This document shows, one piece after another, positions 24,181 to 33,154 of a stretch of 64,000 nucleotides of DNA. Under the pieces are notes generated by a model, which worked only from the letters and a program-made list of their open reading frames with translations, ran no database searches and was not told the origin of the DNA. The translations under genes were made by a program, and so were the position numbers. Source of the stretch: Streptomyces carminius (GTDB lineage Bacteria; Actinomycetota; Actinomycetes; Streptomycetales; Streptomycetaceae); assembly GCF_002794255.1 (NCBI RefSeq), contig NZ_PGGW01000067.1:372001-436000 (forward strand), read 5' to 3'. Numbering within the stretch: position 1 is the stretch's first letter; every line of letters begins with the position of its first letter.

Positions 24181-25122
24181 TCAACCCTTCGTCGCGCCCG
24201 CGGTGATGCCGCGGATGAGAGAGCCCTGCAGGCACAGGTAGACGATCAGACTGGGCAGGAGGGCGATGAATGCTCCGGCCAGCAGGACCCCCGACCCCAC
24301 CTCGACGTCGGTGCGCAGGACGGCGAGCGCGACGGTCAGGGTGTAGTCACTGGGATCGTTGGCCGCGATCAGGGGCAGCAGGTACTGGTCCCAGATCATC
24401 AGGAAGCCGAAGATGCCGATCACGCCGAGGGCCGGGCGGCACAGCGGCAGGACGATCTGCCACAGCAGCCGGAGCTCCCCGAGCCCGTCCAGGCGGGCGG
24501 CCTCCTCGATCTCGGCGGGTATCTCCTTCATGAACTCGGTCATCACCAGTACCGAGAAGCCCCAGATGCCGACGGGCATGATGACGCCGAGCACGGTGCC
24601 CTTCAGGCTGATGTCCAGCACCGGAAGGTCACCGATGACCAGGGACAGCGGGACGGCGATGATCTCCTCGGGAAGCATCATGGTGAGCAGGAACAGCATC
24701 AGCACCAGCGCCCGGCCGCGGAACCGGTGCCGGGCCAGCGAGTAGGCGGCCAGCACCGAGACGGTCATCTGGAGCAGCAGCCCGCCGCCCGCGATGACCA
24801 GGGAGTTGGCGAAGTAGCTCCACACGCCGCGGTCCCCGGCGACGGTGAAGTTGTTCAGGGTGATGTCACCGGGGAACAGGGACAGCGCGGTGGTGCGGGT
24901 GTCGTCGTCGAAGGCGCCGGAGATGATCACCAGGAAGGGCGAGGCGAAGACGAACAGCGCCAGTGCGCACAGCACCACGCGCAGTACCAGCGATGGGCCC
25001 AGCCCGGGCGACCAGCCCAGGGCGGTGTCGAAGCGCCGGCTGTCCGTGGTGGTGCGGCGGACGGCCGGGCGGGCGGTCCCGCCGCCGGCTCCGCCGGTGG
25101 TCTTGTCGAGGGTGGCGGTCAT
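24181..25122 (-). CDS. Sugar ABC transporter permease (MalG type)
   Basis: A 313-residue inner membrane permease with about six transmembrane helices. The cytoplasmic EAA loop is EIPAEIEEAARLDGLGELRL, which contacts the ATPase. It ends with the LIRGITAGATKG motif common to MalG-type subunits. The start overlaps the upstream permease stop by 4 bases (ATGA), so the two are translationally coupled. No ATPase is encoded here, so a shared one such as MsiK is presumably used, as for most Streptomyces sugar importers. Confidence 0.93.
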   Translation of the reverse strand: MTATLDKTTGGAGGGTARPAVRRTTTDSRRFDTALGWSPGLGPSLVLRVVLCALALFVFASPFLVIISGAFDDDTRTTALSLFPGDITLNNFTVAGDRGVWSYFANSLVIAGGGLLLQMTVSVLAAYSLARHRFRGRALVLMLFLLTMMLPEEIIAVPLSLVIGDLPVLDISLKGTVLGVIMPVGIWGFSVLVMTEFMKEIPAEIEEAARLDGLGELRLLWQIVLPLCRPALGVIGIFGFLMIWDQYLLPLIAANDPSDYTLTVALAVLRTDVEVGSGVLLAGAFIALLPSLIVYLCLQGSLIRGITAGATKG

Positions 25123-26069
25123 CGTTCGGCCCTCCGGCGGAAGTACTGGACGGCCACCGTCAGCAGCAGGGTCACGGCCAGCAGCAGCATCGAGGCCGCG
25201 GAGGCGACGCCGATGTCGTTGCGGGTGAAGCCCAGGGAGAACACCCGGGTCATCCACACCTCGGTGGAGCCGGCCGGACCGCCCCCGGTGAGGACGTAGA
25301 CCTCGGTGAAGATCCGCAGACTGCGGATGGCGGCCAGGGTGAGCACGATGGTGATGGCCGGGCGCAGTGCCGGGAGGGTGATGTGGCGCAGCCGCTGCCA
25401 CAGCGAGACACCGTCGACGGCGGCCGCCTCGTACAGCGTGCGGTCCACTCCGGACAGGCCGGCGAGGATGATCACCATGTTGTAGGGGGCGCCGATCCAG
25501 ACGCCGACGGTCATCACCGACCACAGCGCGCTGTCGGGACTGGAGAGGAACGGCAGCGGACCCAGGCCGAGGAAGCCCAGCACCGAGTTGGCGAAGCCGT
25601 CGGGGGTGGGGGTGTACAGCAGCCGCCAGACCTCGCCGACCACGGCGATCGCGGTGACCACCGGCAGGAAGACGGCGGTGCGCACCAGCCACAGTGAGCG
25701 GGACTGGCCCTCCAGCAGCAGGGCGAGCAGGAAGCCGACCACCAGCGCGCCGAAGGCCTGCCCGCCGCCGAGCAGCAGGGTGTGGCCCATGGCCTCGCGC
25801 CAGCGGTCGTCCTGGAGCACCGTGGTGTAGTTCTCCAGCCCCACCCACTCGTTGCCGAGAAACGGCTGGACCTCGTACAGGCTCAGCCGGATGCCCTCGA
25901 ACATCGGGATGAACTTGAAGACGAGCGCCAGCAGCAGTCCCGGCGCGAGGAAGAGCCAGGGGATCAGCGACCGGCGGGACGGACGGCTCAGACGGAGGCC
26001 CCGCCCCCGGCCCTTCCCCGGGGGAGCGGGGCTGAGCCGGGGCGGGGGTTCGAGGACGGGTGCGGTCAC
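25119..26069 (-). CDS. Sugar ABC transporter permease (MalF type)
   Basis: A 316-residue permease with six predicted helices, the first at SLIPWLFLAPGLLLALVFKF. The EAA loop reads DRTLYEAAAVDGVSLWQRL. The binding-protein gene upstream overlaps its start by 4 bases and the MalG-type permease overlaps its stop by 4. This tight packing fixes the stoichiometry of the importer. Confidence 0.93.
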   Translation of the reverse strand: MTAPVLEPPPRLSPAPPGKGRGRGLRLSRPSRRSLIPWLFLAPGLLLALVFKFIPMFEGIRLSLYEVQPFLGNEWVGLENYTTVLQDDRWREAMGHTLLLGGGQAFGALVVGFLLALLLEGQSRSLWLVRTAVFLPVVTAIAVVGEVWRLLYTPTPDGFANSVLGFLGLGPLPFLSSPDSALWSVMTVGVWIGAPYNMVIILAGLSGVDRTLYEAAAVDGVSLWQRLRHITLPALRPAITIVLTLAAIRSLRIFTEVYVLTGGGPAGSTEVWMTRVFSLGFTRNDIGVASAASMLLLAVTLLLTVAVQYFRRRAER

Positions 26070-27397
26070 GGCAGCAGGTCCTGCGACTCGAGTTCCTTGT
26101 CCACGGTCTCGGCGAGCTGCTTCAGCCCGGTCTCCACGTCGCCGCCGCAGTCGGCGAACAGCTTGTTGAGGCCCTCGGCGACGGACTGCCTGATCGGGGT
26201 GAAGTCGATGGCCGCGGGGAAGGAGTGCGAGGAGTTCTCGTACATCTCCTGCACGACCTTCCAGCGCTCGTCGCCCAGGACCTCGGCGGCGTCGAGGGTG
26301 GTGTTGACCGGCAGCCGCACCACGGCCTGGGTCTCCGTCTTCATGCCGAGCTGCTGCGCCTCGGGGCTGATGAGGAACTCGGCGAGCTTCTGCTGCGCCT
26401 CGGTCTTCTTCGAGCCGGCGCCGAAGTAGATGTTCTCGCCCTCGGCCAGGGTGGCGACGCCGCCCGGCCCGGCAGGCGGGGCGATGACCTCGTACTTGTC
26501 CTTCCCCGGGCGCTTGTCGTAGGGGATGAAGTAGTAGGCGCCGGTGTGGTAGATGCCGGCGGTGCCCTCCTGGAAGTGCGGGGCGTTCATGGTGTTGGCG
26601 GTCAGCGCGCCGGGCTGGACGCGCTTCTCGCAGAACTGCTCCTTGATCCAGGTGACGGCCTTGACCGAGCCGGGCGAGTCGACGACGGCCCGGTACTTGC
26701 CGTCACCGGCCTCCTCGACGTAGCCGCCGCCGCCCTGCCAGACGTAGGACGAGGCCCACCAGGAGAGGTAGCCGCGCTCGGTGCTGCCGGGCACCACCAT
26801 GCCGTAGGTGTCGTCCTTGCCGTTGCCGTCGGGGTCCTCGGTGGTGAATGCCTCGGCCAGCTTCGCCAGGTCCTCCCAGGTCTCGGGCACCGGGTGGCCG
26901 ACCTTCTCGCGCCAGTCCTTGCGGACGAGCGTCACCTGCGCCTGGCGGGAGAAGGGGACGCCGTAGTAGTCGCCGTCCAGGCCGACGGTGGTCTTCCAGG
27001 TGTCCTCGGAGATGTCCTCCTGCCCGGCGACGGACTCGCGGTCGACGGGCAGCAGCAGGCCCTGGGACTGGTAGGTGCCCATCGAACCGCTGTCGTTGAT
27101 CATCACGTCCGGCAGGTTCTTGGAGGAGGCACGCGACTGGAGCTGCTTGTCGAACTCGACGACGGGCTGGTAGTTGACCTTGATGCCGGTCTTCTCGGTG
27201 AAGGCGGCGAAGATCTTCTTGTAGGTGGCGGCGGGGTCCGGGGCGCTGCGCGTCCAGACCTCCAGCGGGGCGTCGGAGTCAGCGGAGGAGTCCTCCCCGC
27301 CGCAGCCGCTCGCCGTGGTGATCAGAGCACCGGAGACCAGCAGGGCCAGCGCACCGCGCGCCCGGCGGGACCGGGGTCCTCTGGAGAAACGCTCCAT
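26066..27397 (-). CDS. Sugar ABC transporter substrate-binding lipoprotein
   Basis: A 443-residue extracellular solute-binding protein family 1 member. The signal peptide ends in the lipobox TTASGCGGE, so it is anchored by lipidated Cys. The mature part (PLEVWTRSAPDPAATYKKIF...) is a typical periplasmic-binding-protein fold of normal length. The downstream dehydratase suggests a uronate or aldarate, or an oligosaccharide that yields one. GGAGAAGACC precedes the ATG. Confidence 0.92.
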   Translation of the reverse strand: MERFSRGPRSRRARGALALLVSGALITTASGCGGEDSSADSDAPLEVWTRSAPDPAATYKKIFAAFTEKTGIKVNYQPVVEFDKQLQSRASSKNLPDVMINDSGSMGTYQSQGLLLPVDRESVAGQEDISEDTWKTTVGLDGDYYGVPFSRQAQVTLVRKDWREKVGHPVPETWEDLAKLAEAFTTEDPDGNGKDDTYGMVVPGSTERGYLSWWASSYVWQGGGGYVEEAGDGKYRAVVDSPGSVKAVTWIKEQFCEKRVQPGALTANTMNAPHFQEGTAGIYHTGAYYFIPYDKRPGKDKYEVIAPPAGPGGVATLAEGENIYFGAGSKKTEAQQKLAEFLISPEAQQLGMKTETQAVVRLPVNTTLDAAEVLGDERWKVVQEMYENSSHSFPAAIDFTPIRQSVAEGLNKLFADCGGDVETGLKQLAETVDKELESQDLLP

Positions 27398-27410
27398 GGT
27401 CTTCTCCGTC

Positions 27411-27447
27411 CATGTACATGAACCTGCTTCAGTGGGTTAAACGTTGG
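27411..27447. promoter_or_regulatory. Operator-like sequences upstream of the ABC operon
   Basis: A perfect palindrome CATGTACATG (27411-27420) lies 14 bases upstream of the binding-protein ATG, and TTAAACGTTGG (27437-27447) resembles LacI/GntR-type half-sites. No regulator gene is adjacent, so control must come from elsewhere. Between 27448 and 27560 I see nothing else. Confidence 0.4.
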
Positions 27448-27560
27448 CCGTGACCCTAGGAGTGGCCCCCGGGGCCGTCAAGGCTTCGGGAGAAACGCGT
27501 TCCTCCGGCTTCCGCCGGGATCCGCGCCGGCGAGGCCGTGTTCACGGATGTGACAGGCGG

Positions 27561-27625
27561 CGACGGCCCCCGGTGGGCCGGGCCCGCACCGCAGCGGTGC
27601 GGGCCCGGCCCACCGGGGGCCGTCG
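27561..27625. repeat. Perfect 65-base palindrome (32-base arms)
   Basis: Arms 27561-27592 and 27594-27625 are exact reverse complements around a single A. It lies 164 bases upstream of the ABC operon and 128 bases past the protease stop. It may be a very strong back-up terminator for the protease transcript or protect the ABC operon from read-through. Confidence 0.85.
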
Positions 27626-27650
27626 GTCGGGACGCCCTCGCGGACAGGAC

Positions 27651-27683
27651 GACGGGCCGCCCGGCTCGGCCGGGCGGCCCGTC
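27651..27683 (-). terminator. Hairpin terminator after the secreted protease gene
   Basis: Perfect 15-base arms (27651-27665, 27669-27683) around TCG, 69 bases past the protease stop. Confidence 0.75.
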
Positions 27684-27752
27684 ATATGCAAACGTGTTCG
27701 GGACGGATCCGGAAGACTGTTTTCCGGCGGTGTCCGATGATGCCGGGCGGGG

Positions 27753-28934
27753 TCAGGCGGTGCGCAGCCGCAGCCCGTACACCGACAGGATCTCGTTGAC
27801 CGGCTGGAACCAGCTCTCCCCGCCGCCGGTGCAGTCGCCCCAGGCGCCGGAGGTCACGCCCTGGGCCTGGTCGCCGCTGATGTACGAGCCGCCCGAGTCG
27901 CCGGGCTCGGCGCAGACGCTGGTCTTGGTGAGCTGGTGCAGGACGGCTCCGCCCTGGTACTGGACCGTCTGGTTCTTCGCCAGGATCTGCCCGCAGTGCC
28001 ACTGGGTGGTGGAACCGGAGCGGCAGACCGAGGCGCCGACCGGGGCCTCGTTCGAGCCGCGGACCAGCACGTCGGGCGTCCGGCCCCAGCCCAGTACGAC
28101 CGGCTCGGTCCACCAGCCGTGGCCGATCCGGACGAAGGCGTAGTCGTTGCCGGGGTAGGACGACCCCTCGAAGCGGCCCATCTCGGAGCCGTCCCAGCCC
28201 CGGACGGTCTGCCCGGTGCCCCCGCAGTGTCCGGCGGTGACGAAGCCGCCCTCCACCGAGAAGCCGATGGAGCAGCGGCTGTTGCCGGCGTAGTACGGGT
28301 CCCCGCCGACGGTGCCCGCGGCGACGGGGGCGGGCATCTCCTCGGCCGTCTCCCGCACCGCGACGGGGACGGTCTCCCGAGCGGCGGCGAGGAAGGCGCG
28401 CAGTCCGGCGCCGCGTTCGGCGCCCTCGGCGAGTTCGACCACCAGGCCGTTGGTACGCGGGTCGACGTACCAGCTCACCACCCCGTCCGGGGTGCCCGCG
28501 CGCTCGGCCCGGGAGTCGAGCCGGGCCTTGGCGGCGTCCAGCTCCGCCGCGCTGTGCTCCACGACGCGGGCCGAGGCGCCCGCGGACTTCACCGCGGCGG
28601 CCTTGTCCGCGCTGGTCACGCCGACGACCAGCGTGCCGTTGCCGGGGTCGAACCAGGAACCGCCGAAGGACGCGCCCGCGGCCCGTTCGGCCCGCGGCGC
28701 GATCTTCGCGGCCCTGGCCTCCTGTCGGAGCCGCCGCTCGGCCTGGCGCCCGTCCAGACCCAGATCGCGCTCCATGGCCTTCACCAGGCCCGGTGCGGGA
28801 GCGGGTGTGCCACCGGCCGGAGCGGGGGCGGCTGCGGCGGGGGAGAGGGCGCTTCCGGCGGCCGTCAGGGTGCCCAGCAGGAGCAGCGCGGACAGGCCGG
28901 CGCGCAGGGCGGGACGTCTTGGAGGGCGTCGCAT
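27753..28934 (-). CDS. Secreted S1 serine protease, streptogrisin / alpha-lytic type
   Basis: A 393-residue preproenzyme. A Sec signal (ALRAGLSALLLLGTLTAAG to about residue 36) is followed by an alpha-lytic-type propeptide of about 170 residues that acts as a folding chaperone, then the mature protease. Catalytic triad: His in FVTAGHCGG, Asp in NDYAFVRIG, Ser in EPGDSGGSYI. Cys pairs typical of streptogrisins are present. It would degrade extracellular protein for nutrition. A perfect LacI-family type operator lies 64 bases upstream of the start. There is no C-terminal chitin- or cellulose-binding module. Confidence 0.95.
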   Translation of the reverse strand: MRRPPRRPALRAGLSALLLLGTLTAAGSALSPAAAAPAPAGGTPAPAPGLVKAMERDLGLDGRQAERRLRQEARAAKIAPRAERAAGASFGGSWFDPGNGTLVVGVTSADKAAAVKSAGASARVVEHSAAELDAAKARLDSRAERAGTPDGVVSWYVDPRTNGLVVELAEGAERGAGLRAFLAAARETVPVAVRETAEEMPAPVAAGTVGGDPYYAGNSRCSIGFSVEGGFVTAGHCGGTGQTVRGWDGSEMGRFEGSSYPGNDYAFVRIGHGWWTEPVVLGWGRTPDVLVRGSNEAPVGASVCRSGSTTQWHCGQILAKNQTVQYQGGAVLHQLTKTSVCAEPGDSGGSYISGDQAQGVTSGAWGDCTGGGESWFQPVNEILSVYGLRLRTA

Positions 28935-28997
28935 GGGGGGTTCTCCTCGCTGTCGTCCGACCCGGTGGGGCCGGAGTGGGGTGGGACAGTGGAGACG

Positions 28998-29011
28998 TGA
29001 GAGCGCTCTCA
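28998..29011. promoter_or_regulatory. LacI-family-type operator TGAGAGCGCTCTCA upstream of the protease
   Basis: A perfect 14-base palindrome differing from the Streptomyces CebR box (TGGGAGCGCTCCCA) only in two symmetric positions. It lies in the protease promoter region. A sugar-responsive LacI regulator such as CebR or a paralogue may bind; the regulator is not in the window. Confidence 0.6.
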
Positions 29012-29067
29012 GGTCTGATCCAATGGAAGGGTAGGGCGCTCCCTTTCGTCATGTCCATACCAATGAC

Positions 29068-29132
29068 GCAGGCCGTTCCCACCGCTGCCCGGCCCCCGGT
29101 GGGGAGGTCCGGAAACGGCGGGAACGGCCTGC
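29068..29132 (-). terminator. Hairpin terminator after gnd
   Basis: 17-base arms with one mismatch (29068-29084, 29116-29132), 27 bases past the gnd stop; the loop is 31 bases and partly self-pairing. Confidence 0.6.
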
Positions 29133-29159
29133 GGGAAGCCGCCCGGCGGGTGCGCGGCC

Positions 29160-30605
29160 TCAGCCGTCGGCGCGCACCTCGGAGCGGTCCTGGCCCCAGC
29201 GGGTGTGGAAGGCCCCCTCCCGGTCGGTGCGCCGGTAGGTGTGGGCGCCGAAGTAGTCCCGCTGGCCCTGGGTGAGGGCGGCCGGCAGCCGCTCGGCGCG
29301 CAGCGCGTCGTACGAGGCCAGCGCCGCGGACAGGCCCGGCACGGGGACGCCGTACCGGACGGCGGTGGCCACCGCCGTCCGCCAGGCCGGCTGCGCCTCG
29401 CCGACCTCCTCGGCGAACTCCTCGTCGGCCAGCAGGGTGGGCAGCGCGGGGTCGGCCGCGCAGGCGGCGCGGACCCGGTCCAGGAACGCGGCCCGGATGA
29501 TGCACCCGCCGCGCCAGATGGCGGCCACGTCCGCCAGGTCGACGCCCCAGCCGTACTCCGCGCTCGCCGCCTGCATCATGTTCCAGCCCTGGGCGTAGGA
29601 GATGACCTTCGAGGCGTACAGGGCCTGCTCGACCTGGTCGGCGAAGCGCGCGGCGTCCCGCTCGTCGAGGACCTGGCAGCGCGGGCCCGGCAGCTCGGCG
29701 CAGGCCTCGCGCAGTCCGGCGTGGCCGGACAGGGAGCGGGCGAAGACCGCCTCGGCGATGCCGGAGACCGGCACGCCCAGGTCCAGGGCGGTCTGCACGG
29801 TCCAGCGGCCGGTGCCCTTCTGCTCGGCCCGGTCGGCGACGACGTCGACGAAGGGCAGCCCGGTGGCGGCATCGGTGTGGGCCAGGACCTCGGCGGTGAT
29901 CTCGATGAGGTAGGAGTCCAGCCGGCCGGTGTTCCAGGTGCGGAAGACCTCCGCGATCCGGGCCGGCTCGTACCCGGCGACCGTGCGCAGCAGGTCGTAC
30001 GCCTCGGCGATGAGCTGCATGTCGGCGTACTCGATGCCGTTGTGCACCATCTTCACGAAGTGCCCGGCCCCGTCGGGACCGATGTGCGCGGTGCAGGGCG
30101 TGCCGTCGGCGGCCTTCGCGGCGACGCTCTCCAGCAGCGGGCGCAGCGCCTCCCAGGACTCGGCCGGGCCGCCCGGCATGATGCTCGGGCCGTTCAGCGC
30201 CCCCTCCTCCCCGCCGGAGATGCCCGCCCCCACGAAGTGGATGCCGCGCTCTCGCAGGGACCGCTCGCGGCGGCGGGTGTCGGCGAAGTGGGCGTTGCCG
30301 CCGTCGACGATGATGTCGCCCTCCGCCAGCAGCGGGGCGAACTCCTCGATCACGGCGTCGGTCGGTTCGCCCGCCTTGACCATCACCACCAGGCGCCGCG
30401 GGCGCTCCAGGGCGGCCACGAACTCCTCGGCCGTCGTGGCGGGCACGAAGTCGCCCTCGCCGCCGAACTCCGCCACCAGCTCACGGGTCCGGGCGGCGGT
30501 GCGGTTGTGCACGGCGACGGTGTAGCCGCGGCGGGCGAAGTTGCGGGCCAGATTGCGGCCCATGACCGCCAGTCCGGTGACGCCGATCTGTGCGGGACTG
30601 CTCAT
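29160..30605 (-). CDS. gnd: 6-phosphogluconate dehydrogenase, decarboxylating
   Basis: A 481-residue enzyme, full length for the NADP-dependent family. It converts 6-phosphogluconate to ribulose 5-phosphate and CO2 and makes NADPH in the pentose phosphate pathway. The dinucleotide loop is IGVTGLAVMGRNLARNFARRG; the usual GLGVMG is GLAVMG. VDGGNAHFADTRRRE, GISGGEEGALNGPSIMPGG (with the catalytic Lys further on in HFVKMVHNGIEYADMQ) are family signatures. The ATG at 30605 has AGGAG 8 bases upstream; a GTG three codons earlier is less likely. Confidence 0.96.
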   Translation of the reverse strand: MSSPAQIGVTGLAVMGRNLARNFARRGYTVAVHNRTAARTRELVAEFGGEGDFVPATTAEEFVAALERPRRLVVMVKAGEPTDAVIEEFAPLLAEGDIIVDGGNAHFADTRRRERSLRERGIHFVGAGISGGEEGALNGPSIMPGGPAESWEALRPLLESVAAKAADGTPCTAHIGPDGAGHFVKMVHNGIEYADMQLIAEAYDLLRTVAGYEPARIAEVFRTWNTGRLDSYLIEITAEVLAHTDAATGLPFVDVVADRAEQKGTGRWTVQTALDLGVPVSGIAEAVFARSLSGHAGLREACAELPGPRCQVLDERDAARFADQVEQALYASKVISYAQGWNMMQAASAEYGWGVDLADVAAIWRGGCIIRAAFLDRVRAACAADPALPTLLADEEFAEEVGEAQPAWRTAVATAVRYGVPVPGLSAALASYDALRAERLPAALTQGQRDYFGAHTYRRTDREGAFHTRWGQDRSEVRADG

Positions 30606-30802
30606 GTCTGTCACTCCTGTCCTTCACACCCGGAGGTGCGGTGCTGTCGGTATGCCGAGGTATACGGCCGCGGACCCCGATGGTCTCGCCCGTGCCCCGC
30701 GGCGCGGCGGATCGCACGGCCGGCGGGTCCGCCGCGCCCGGCCGGGTGTGACCCGCGGCCGCCCGGGGAAAACGGTGGGGGCGGCCGGCGGAGGGAGCGG
30801 AA

Positions 30803-31753
30803 GTGTTCGACGGTTTCACCCTGGAGCACGTCGACCTGGGGAGGACGGGGCCGGAGACGGCGGAGCGCACGGTCCTGCGGGTGCGGCACGGCGGCTCGGG
30901 GCCGCCCGTCCTGCTGCTCCACGGCCACCCGCGCACCCACGCCACCTGGCACCGCCTGGCGCCCCTGCTCGCGGCGGACCACACCGTGGTCTGCCCCGAC
31001 CTTCGCGGCTACGGGCAGTCCTCCAAGCCGCCCACCACCGCCGACCACGCGCCCTACTCCAAACGCGCCATGGCCCGCGACTGCCTGGCGCTGATGCGGC
31101 ACCTCGGCCACGAGCGCTTCGCCGTCTTCGGCCACGACCGCGGCTCCTGTGTCGCCTACCGGCTCGCCCTGGACGCACCGGACGCCGTGACCCGGCTCGC
31201 GGTGGGGGACTGCATTCCCATCAGCGAGCACCTGGCCCGCTGCGACGAGCGCTTCGCCCGCGCCTGGTACCACTGGTTCTTCTTCGCCGTCCCCGACAAG
31301 CCCGAACGCGCGATCCTCGCCGATCCCGCCGCCTGGTACGGCGGCTCGAAGGAGAAGATGGGCGCCGCGGCGTGGGAGGACTACCAGCGGGCCATCCATG
31401 ATCCGGCGACCGTACGCGCCATGCTGGAGGACTACCGGGCCGGGCCGACCGTGGACCGGGAGCTGGAGGAGGCCGACCGGGCCGCCGGGCGCCGGATCAC
31501 CTGTCCGGTGCTGGTGCTGTGGTCCGAACGGGACGATCTGGGCGACCTCTACCCCGACATCCCCGGCATCTGGCGCGGCTGGGCGGACGACGTCACCGCC
31601 GGCACGATCGACAGCGGACACCACATGGCCGAGGAGGCCCCCGAGCAGCTCGCCGGGGCGCTGCGAACCTTTCTCGCGGCCGAAAGGGCGCAGACGCCGG
31701 GGGCGTCGCGGCCCGCGCCCGTCCGGCACCCGCGGGGCGCCCACGGAGCGTGA
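30803..31753 (+). CDS. Alpha/beta hydrolase, fluoroacetate/haloacetate dehalogenase-like
   Basis: A 316-residue alpha/beta hydrolase. The nucleophile elbow is FGHDRGSCVAYRLALD, with Asp instead of Ser, as in haloacetate dehalogenases and epoxide hydrolases. DLRGYGQSSKP carries the two Arg that bind the carboxylate in fluoroacetate dehalogenase. WYHWFFFAVPDKPE contributes the halide-site Trp and the final His is in DSGHHMAEEAPEQL. These agree with dehalogenase DehH1-like enzymes, but the true substrate is unproven. The start is a GTG with GGAGGGAG upstream. It diverges from gnd. Confidence 0.8.
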   Translation: MFDGFTLEHVDLGRTGPETAERTVLRVRHGGSGPPVLLLHGHPRTHATWHRLAPLLAADHTVVCPDLRGYGQSSKPPTTADHAPYSKRAMARDCLALMRHLGHERFAVFGHDRGSCVAYRLALDAPDAVTRLAVGDCIPISEHLARCDERFARAWYHWFFFAVPDKPERAILADPAAWYGGSKEKMGAAAWEDYQRAIHDPATVRAMLEDYRAGPTVDRELEEADRAAGRRITCPVLVLWSERDDLGDLYPDIPGIWRGWADDVTAGTIDSGHHMAEEAPEQLAGALRTFLAAERAQTPGASRPAPVRHPRGAHGA

Positions 31754-31968
31754 CCGGTCCGCGGACGGGCGCCGGACGCCCGCACCCGCCCGCGGTGACG
31801 GCACGCCGCCGATCGGGCATACTCCAGAACACCGCAGCCGCTGGTCAGCCGCTCCGCGACCCGGAGAGGCGGCCGGCGGCCGACCGACCACATCACGGTG
31901 GTGCCGCCCCACCCCAGGCGTCCGCCGCCGCAGCGCCCCACAAGGCGCCCTACAGGGAGGAGAGCGCC

Positions 31969-33144
31969 GTGACGTCCGAATACGGCCCCCGGCCGGTGGA
32001 CCGCAGGCTGCCCACCGAGGAGGCCCGCGACCTGATCACCCTGGTGCGGGAGATCGCCGAGCGCGAGATCCGGCCGAAGGCCGCCGAGGAGGAGGAAGCC
32101 GGCCGCTTCCCCCGCGAGGTCTTCACCCTCCTGTCGGAGTCCGGGCTGCTCTCGCTGCCCTACGACGAGGAGTTCGGCGGCGGCGGCCAGCCGTACGAGG
32201 TCTACCTGCAGGTCCTGGAGGAACTGGCCGCGTCCCGGCTCACCGTGGGGCTGGGCGCCAGCGTCCACACCCTCGCCTGTCACGCCCTGGCCCACCACGG
32301 CTCCAAGGAGCAGTGCGCGGAGCACCTCCCGGACATGTTCGGCGGCGGGCTGCTGGGCGCGTACTGCCTGTCCGAGCCGTCCTCCGGCTCCGACGCCGCC
32401 GCGCTGCGCACCCGTGCCGTACGGGACGGGGCGGACTGGGTGATCGAGGGCACCAAGGCGTGGATCACCCATGGCGGGGTCGCCGACTTCTACACCGTCC
32501 TGGCCCGCACCGGCGGTGAGGGGCCCCGCGGCATCACCGCGTTCCTGGTCCCCGGCGACGCCGAGGGGCTGAGCGCCGCCGCCCCCGAGCGCAAGATGGG
32601 CATGAACGGCTCGCCCACCGCCCAGGTCCACTTCGACGGGGTCCGGGTCCCCGACGGCCGCCGCGTCGGCGAGGAGGGCCAGGGGCTGGCCATCGCCCTG
32701 GACGCGCTGAACTCCGGCCGGCTGGGCATCGCCGCCTGCGCGGTCGGCGTGGCCCAGGCCGCGCTGGACGAGGCATTGGCGTACACCGCCGGACGCGAGC
32801 AGTTCGGCCGCCCGGTCGCCGACTTCCAGGGCGTGCGGTTCATGCTCGCCGAGATGTACAGCCAGATCGAGGCCGGCCGCGCCCTGTACCTGGCGGCGGC
32901 CCGGCTGCGCGACGCCGGGGAGCCCTTCGCCCCGCAGGCGGCGGCGGCCAAGCTGTTCTGCACGGACGCCGCCATGCGGATCACCACCGACGCGGTGCAG
33001 TTGCTGGGCGGCTACGGCTACACCCGCGACTACCCGGTCGAGCGGCTGATGCGGGAGGCCAAGGTCCTGCAGATCGTCGAGGGCACCAACCAGATCCAGC
33101 GCATGGTGATCGCCCGCCATCTGGCGGGACCCGGGGGCCGCTGA
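31969..33144 (+). CDS. Acyl-CoA dehydrogenase
   Basis: A 391-residue FAD-dependent acyl-CoA dehydrogenase for the first step of beta-oxidation or branched-chain acid breakdown. Signatures: AYCLSEPSSGSDAAALRT, IEGTKAWITHGGVADFY, MGMNGSPTAQVHFDGVRVP, LLGGYGYTRDYPVERLMREAK. The catalytic Glu lies in QIVEGTNQIQRMVIAR. The start is a GTG preceded by GGGAGGAG; no cognate ETF or hydratase gene is next to it. A 28-base-arm hairpin follows the stop. Confidence 0.94.
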   Translation: MTSEYGPRPVDRRLPTEEARDLITLVREIAEREIRPKAAEEEEAGRFPREVFTLLSESGLLSLPYDEEFGGGGQPYEVYLQVLEELAASRLTVGLGASVHTLACHALAHHGSKEQCAEHLPDMFGGGLLGAYCLSEPSSGSDAAALRTRAVRDGADWVIEGTKAWITHGGVADFYTVLARTGGEGPRGITAFLVPGDAEGLSAAAPERKMGMNGSPTAQVHFDGVRVPDGRRVGEEGQGLAIALDALNSGRLGIAACAVGVAQAALDEALAYTAGREQFGRPVADFQGVRFMLAEMYSQIEAGRALYLAAARLRDAGEPFAPQAAAAKLFCTDAAMRITTDAVQLLGGYGYTRDYPVERLMREAKVLQIVEGTNQIQRMVIARHLAGPGGR

Positions 33145-33154
33145 ACACCGGGGC

